Assembly (NCBI GenBank): GCA_947579665.1
Contig: OX388349.1
Coordinates: 23,654,459-23,718,458, forward strand
Direction of reading: 5' to 3'
Length of the DNA: 64,000 nucleotides
DNA from: Sympetrum striolatum
Taxonomy: Eukaryota > Arthropoda > Insecta > Odonata > Libellulidae
Part shown: piece by piece, positions 58,785-64,000 of the stretch
Layout: the number at the start of each line of letters is the position of its first letter
Position numbering within the stretch: position 1 is the stretch's first letter
Program-made: the position numbers and the translations under genes
Notes under the pieces: generated by a model
The model's database searches: none
What the model was told of the DNA's origin: nothing
The model's input: only the letters and a program-made list of their open reading frames with translations

Positions 58785-58870
58785 AATGGACATGGCGGAC
58801 TCAAACCCAGGTCTCCCGCCTTCCGGGCACGTATTATAACCCCTGAATTAACATGCCGCGTCAAATTCAT
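58785..58870 (-). repeat. tRNA-derived SINE head
   Basis: The minus strand has a D-arm-like TTCAGGGGTTATAATACG, a paired stretch CCCGGAAGGCGGG, and a box-B-like GGGTTTGAGTCC. The anticodon loop is not that of a working tRNA, so this is a SINE or tRNA relic. Confidence 0.5.
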
Positions 58871-58874
58871 TACT

Positions 58875-60705
58875 GTTATATCAATGCTTAACGCTTGTTC
58901 GAGCTTAGTTGAGTTCATCTTACCATCTTGGAAATAGAATTAATTTTATAATTCGTCCAGCAGTTAAGCTGATAAATTCATGTAGTTTGTAATAATAAAA
59001 TAAGCTTTATTTAGTAGGGTTACGCTCCGTCATAATAATGTTTTCCTGAAACTTTTAACATCTAAATTACAATGGGTCAAATAAATTAATGAAAAAGGAG
59101 AAAATCCCATTAGCTCAGTACCTCCTTTATATAAATATACTAAACCATATGTTGATACAAACATTAAAACATCAGCCGTCAATCAAAAATTAAACACAAG
59201 ATCGACCCAAGGATATAAGGAAATATAAAAACTCGCATATCCAACGCAACATAATCCCTCACGAGAGTAAAATACATAATACCCTTTCACAGTCCTTATA
59301 AGGCCGACGACTCTTCCATATCATTTCCGATCTCACTTAACCCCACCTTTCACCTAACCGACTCTTATACACTTCAAATACAGGAGGAGATTTAATCGCC
59401 TATTCTCAAACACATTTTCCACACAAAAGAAATCTTAATTTCAGTCTAAAGATCTCGAGCACGAAAGGAAGGGAGTAATGCAAAGGGAAACGGCCAGCCT
59501 TGGAAAGATGGCGATAAAAATCTCACAGAGTTACGATTTCGAAATCTGAAATCGCATTATTTATTTCAATTTCTTCATTTTTATGTATTCATAACGAGCG
59601 ACTGTTCAGCTTGGAAGATTTATCTAGGTATAACTTGAATTTGTAAGATGTATTCGTTATTAAAAGACAAAGAGAACAGGTTTTGTAAGCCTAATTTGTA
59701 TATGCAAGTTATTCCGCAGCTTTGGATATTGAATACCTGCAAATTCTCCAGGTGCAAGAGAATAAACTATACCTCCCCGCAAAACAAACATTCTTAATGT
59801 ACACATAAATAAACCTATGCTATAAATATGTATATTAATGCTTTCCGAGATAGATTTTTAAGCCAATTCTACAAAACTTTAACCTATAACACGATGCCTT
59901 TACGTTACTGTGGGGGACGAGTAATGCTTCTGTCTTAGTTTGTAGTTCTGTATTGTGTATGTAGGGATTTTGGTTAACTTTTGGAGTAGGTTCATGATTT
60001 CGTATGGTGATTGTAGCGGGTTTGGATTGTTTTGTTAACTGTATACGTTTGAATTGTGAATTGGCATTGTTTGCAAGCTTTTGCTGTTTTGAAATATACG
60101 GAAGGAATGGTTAATTGATGCTCTTTACTTTTATATGTAGGTTTCTGTAACATTTTTTGTATTAGTTGTAGTTTACGTTAGCACTGCCACTTGTCATAGT
60201 GACTAACCGCAGTAGTACAGCATTATTAATACATAAATTACTGTCTCCAAATACCTAAGATAGTTAATTCAAATCAGTTTGGCTACCGCATTAATAGATA
60301 TCGAACAGGAAGTGATAAACGAATTTAATCAAAATAAGGATTGACGGCTGATTCATCACCGTTTGGTCTAATTAGATCAATCAAATGTTGTCATCGAAAC
60401 CTTACAATCAGATGATTGCCATGACCTTATATTACATCGCAACCATCAGAGTGTAACTCATATCTCAATGGCTCACTAAAATAGCATAAGTATTATCTCT
60501 TCGGAAAACAATCTAATTGTAATCTAAAATCCACTTAACTATGAAAAATCCTCATTAAGAATGTCCTTAGTTGTGCGCAAAGGATATCATACGCTGTTAA
60601 ATTTTACATCGATTAGTTAAAAATCTGCCTCTATAAGTTTCAATTTTCTATATGGAAATTTTCAAGCACATATCAACAAAATACATCGATTATACAGGCA
60701 CATAA
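58875..60705. other. no gene recognised; T/G-rich stretch
   Basis: 59885-60190 is markedly T- and G-rich on the plus strand, unlike its neighbours, possibly an old transcribed or retroposed segment. Otherwise nothing identified. Confidence 0.4.
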
Positions 60706-60710
60706 GTCTC

Positions 60711-60867
60711 CTCTATGAGACTCTTATGTACGAAATAAAATATAAAGATTTGATAATATACAAGCAGACATTTCTTATGTCTTTAGCATGACATTTCTTT
60801 CTCTATGAGGCTCTTATGTACGAAATAAAATATAAAGATTTGATAATATACAAGCAGACATTTCTTA
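60711..60867 (+). repeat. 67-bp direct repeat at 90-bp period
   Basis: 60711-60777 and 60801-60867 are the same except for one base (GAGA versus GAGG). The 23-base spacer is unrelated. The near identity indicates a recent duplication. Confidence 0.95.
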
Positions 60868-60869
60868 AA

Positions 60870-62160
60870 GATCTTCCATAAAAGGAGAAAGTCAAAGACT
60901 TAGTCATTCACTTATATCGTTATATAGTTATTAACTTATTTATTTATATTAAATTCCCACGCTTAACAAAGAAATATCACTACATGAAAAATACTCAATA
61001 TTAACTTACATCCAATAAACAACGAAAATCTTGCATACTTTCTATTACGGGAAAATTTTAATTTTTCAAATTCCAAATTTTTAAACACACATGGAGAAAG
61101 ACTCGAAATTTTATTTGCAATCAAACAACCAACCAAAACCTTGCATTCTTTCAAAAATGGGAACTGTTTCAATACTTGCACGTGTGGGTATTCATGTTGT
61201 AATCAACTGTTATGTCTGTTAAGCTGTTTCCTGCATTTTCTTCGTGTTCATTTGCGTGAAGAGAACAGCATAGAAGAGAACTTCTAGAGCACATCGACCA
61301 AGACAAGTGTACCATTACTTAAATAGTAAGAAGGCCTGTTTTTGACGCTGGAAGCGTCGAAGAAAACAGGCGAAAAAACTTGAGGTTTTGAAAGGATTCA
61401 GTTTTCGTGGGGGGAATAGAGTAAAAGGAGCAACAAGTACAGCGGGAGTTGCTGCGTGTATTATCTATTCAAATAAACTCCCTCCCATACTTTACAAATA
61501 CGTCAAGAACATAGATTTTGGGAGAAACACTGACGAGAACGAAATATTACATAAGAAAACAACATAGAGATCGATGAATGAAGTACACGATTCATTTCTT
61601 ATACTGACAAATAACAAGAGTGAGGCGAGTTTCATCAATACTACATGCCAGGTGTTACGGAAGGCATTTCAGTCGTTCTGAAATAGTAATCTTAAAATAA
61701 AGAACCCTTCAAAAAACTTAATATATGTTTTACTAATGATAAATGTTGCTGGTTTACCCAAAGTTCCAATTTGTTTTTACTATTCATTACCACGTACAGA
61801 TTTTTTCCTATAAAGACACTTATTAATTCACAGTAAGAGCAATTCTATCGTAGCATGATTTTGTATTGTATCATATTGTATCTCAACGAATTCTTATCTT
61901 AAATTAGTGTTTGTTTGACGGATATTTAGAAGTAAAACTCGTCATTGGTTATATTTCATAAATCGACAGCATAATTCGTTTATACATTTCTAAAAATGTC
62001 ATTTGTGTATTGTTTATTAGGATAATCATGTCTAAGCAGTTTTAAGTTTCAGGTCAATATCACCGGACGAGACTACTTAAGGGTCAATTTTATGAAACAA
62101 CATGGATTACTTATGATGTAACAGAAATATCGATATTAACAATATATAAATTTCGTAAAT
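60870..62160. other. no gene recognised
   Basis: Contains a short imperfect hairpin at about 61332-61369 (CCTGTTTTTGACGC pairing with GCGTCGAAGAAAACAGG). Otherwise AT-rich. Confidence 0.45.
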
Positions 62161-62165
62161 AATCT

Positions 62166-62272
62166 AAGATAGAATTGTATTCTACCACAAATTCTTTTAA
62201 TTTTACAAAAAAACAGTAACACGACGATTTTGTAAAAAATATAAATTTGTGGCAAAAGTTCAATTCTATCTT
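62166..62272. repeat. 107-bp hairpin, MITE-like
   Basis: AAGATAGAATTG at 62166 and its inverse at 62261-62272 start arms of about 46 bp that also share ACCACAAATT-like and TTTTACAAAA-like blocks. AT-rich; no coding. Confidence 0.75.
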
Positions 62273-62274
62273 AT

Positions 62275-63280
62275 ATTCTTTCCATTATGGATTACCACAA
62301 GAGTTGACCTGATTCTCAGAAGTTTATAAAAAATGTATTCATAATTGCTTCAGACGTTACAGAGATAACTACATCAACCTTAAACATGCGTATGATTGTA
62401 TAGATCTCAATACAGCATCAGTCACGTATCTAAGACATTCCTTCACTTCAAACATAACGAACAGCCTTTTGAGATATTCTTGATGATAATACGATCACCT
62501 AAATTAAACACAATCAGGGAACAATAGCGTCCCCATACGATGAAAACCCAACGTAAAAAGCGACCGTAAAGGCAACGAGGTCATCCATAACACACCGATT
62601 AAATAAGACGGCCGATCAAACAGAAAATGACACAATCTCCACTCTCGATCTCACGTCAGATTAATTTCATTTTAGCGGCGAAAGTGAAGACACTAATAGT
62701 GCATCAAAGGAGAGCAAAGAGAGAATTAAGCGCCGAAGCAAGAATAACCCGCAAAGCGTATCTATTACGGTGTAAGGACGTCAATTGCCGAGTCGTAAAA
62801 GAGTCTCTGGTATAATAAAAAGCACGCCGTAGTAACACAAAAGAGAGGGAGCGATTTATCTTAGGTAGGAGGATAAATCATCGCGGCAAGGAAAGGTAGG
62901 GATAAGAAGAAAGGAGACCTTGCAAACTCCCGTTATAACAACTACGCGCTCCATTACTGACCTCTCTGTATTGCCAAGGAAACAGGCGAGGGGATAAAAT
63001 GCGAGGGTGAATGGTTTCGCCTTACAGTATAACGTCATGTAGTGGGTGTTTCGAACGAAGAGAATTCTAGAAACTCTTTTAATAAGGTGCAAGGGCGAGT
63101 GGATGAAGGTAAGACGGAGTTGAGATCCTTTGTAAGTAAAGCACGATCTCGGATATCCGAGTCCAGATTGACCGATCTGACTTATTACCAGAAGTCTACT
63201 CATTTATTAAATATTATTATAGCCAATTTCAGTAAAAAATGACTAATAACCCGGAGTCTAATAGTTACAAGTAACTCCTC
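62275..63280. other. no gene recognised
   Basis: 62560-63200 is GC-richer and open in places on both strands (up to 115 codons), without a recognised product. Confidence 0.4.
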
Positions 63281-63284
63281 AAAA

Positions 63285-63400
63285 ACAAAAAATACAAAGG
63301 GGAGGACAAAGACAAAATATGTCGGAAGACTTAAAGGGTGGAGTAAACTACCAGGAAGTGAAAGAGATGGCGTTGAACAGGGATTTTGTAATTTTTCTGC
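63285..63400 (+). pseudogene. LINE ORF2 C-terminal remnant
   Basis: GGACAAAGACAAAATATGTC followed by GTAAACTACCAGGAAGTG aligns to 58385-58500 (inverse) and to 32225-32310. Decayed. Confidence 0.5.
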
Positions 63401-63404
63401 ACAT

Positions 63405-64000
63405 GAACCTACCGAAAGATAAAAAAAAATTATGTGTGAGACTCCTCAACGATACAAGACCCAAGTAATACAATTTTACTGTTTTCTGTATAAACAATAA
63501 CATACCAGTCAGGTAGCAGATAAACAGAGAAATACATAGCAACCAAACATCATTCTACTTACACTTGAAAAGAAACTGATTCGATATGAACGATCTAACA
63601 ATGTTTAACAAACTATTTTTTTGAAAACACAAAAGTTACAGTAAATTTTATTACACTCTAAAGGATACCAATAATAACAATACTAAGAACAAGAAAGTGT
63701 TTGAACCAATTAAATTTATGCAGAAACATATTACAATGCAAATCATAAATTAAAATTATTCTTAAATGATATACCAGATCACGAATAGGAAATTATTACT
63801 AGGTTAACTAAAGGTAGTTTAAAATAATAATTTCAAATATAGTGGAAAAGTACATACATTATTTCAGATGGAGTAAAGTACTCAAAAATGAGGCCATCAT
63901 TAGGTCATGTTACAAATAACTGTACATAGCCTATTTGATCACTTACGAGAATTAATAATTGGCCATAGATTCGTAATGTATTGATGCACGGATTCAAAGA
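63405..64000. other. no gene recognised
   Basis: AT-rich to the window edge; nothing identified. Confidence 0.5.

Noticed and set aside
62856..63203. 115-codon minus-strand frame as a gene.
   Set aside because: No initial ATG context, no recognised domain, and it overlaps open frames on the other strand in a GC-richer patch.

Overview
The window is AT-rich animal DNA with no bacterial or organellar gene organisation. It looks like an arthropod nuclear genome, probably an insect with large repeat-filled introns: the only recognisable host coding sequence is one small exon with good splice sites, and nearly everything else that can be named is a transposable element, a fold-back repeat or a short tandem array. 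The species cannot be read from the sequence alone.

Host gene: 47159-47241 on the minus strand is an 83-bp exon of TRAP1, the mitochondrial Hsp90 chaperone. No other TRAP1 exon was found, so much of the window may be TRAP1 intron, though that is inference.

Layout. 1-8.7 kb: a TA-flanked MITE (1927-2382), Penelope-like terminal fragments (4.2-4.6 and 6.7-6.95 kb) with hammerhead-ribozyme-like cores, and an 82-bp minisatellite (6.27-6.59 kb). 8.7-17 kb: a non-autonomous hAT element (8685-9265), a Penelope-like fold-back (11946-12140) and a 40-bp-arm hairpin (15296-15381). 17-27 kb: first copy of a dispersed repeat here called X (17227-17915), SINE-like families, a CpG-rich patch at 20.3-20.66 kb and an internally deleted mariner (24295-24835). 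27-40 kb: a 656-bp long-TIR fold-back with a hammerhead-like core (27401-28056), LINE 3' ends, and a second copy of the TA MITE (34834-35331). 40-43.5 kb: an end-to-end Transib (RAG1-like) transposon with CACAGTG termini and a perfect 5-bp target duplication. 43.6-48.4 kb: a fold-back, another LINE 3' end, a CpG-rich patch, a 117-bp duplication and the TRAP1 exon. 48.4-53.6 kb: a three-level nest, with a LINE inserted in the (AC)n tract of an X repeat that itself sits in a pogo/Tigger-type element. 53.6-64 kb: mostly unassigned sequence with SINE and LINE scraps, a CpG-rich patch (57.4-58.2 kb), a near-perfect 67-bp direct repeat (60.7-60.87 kb) and a hairpin (62166-62272).

The most notable items are the Transib element, whose ends carry the same heptamer as vertebrate V(D)J recombination signals; the microsatellite-inserted LINE that keeps gag and endonuclease but has lost its reverse transcriptase; and the series of hammerhead-like cores in Penelope-like ends. 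No CRISPR array, rRNA, functional tRNA or operon is present.
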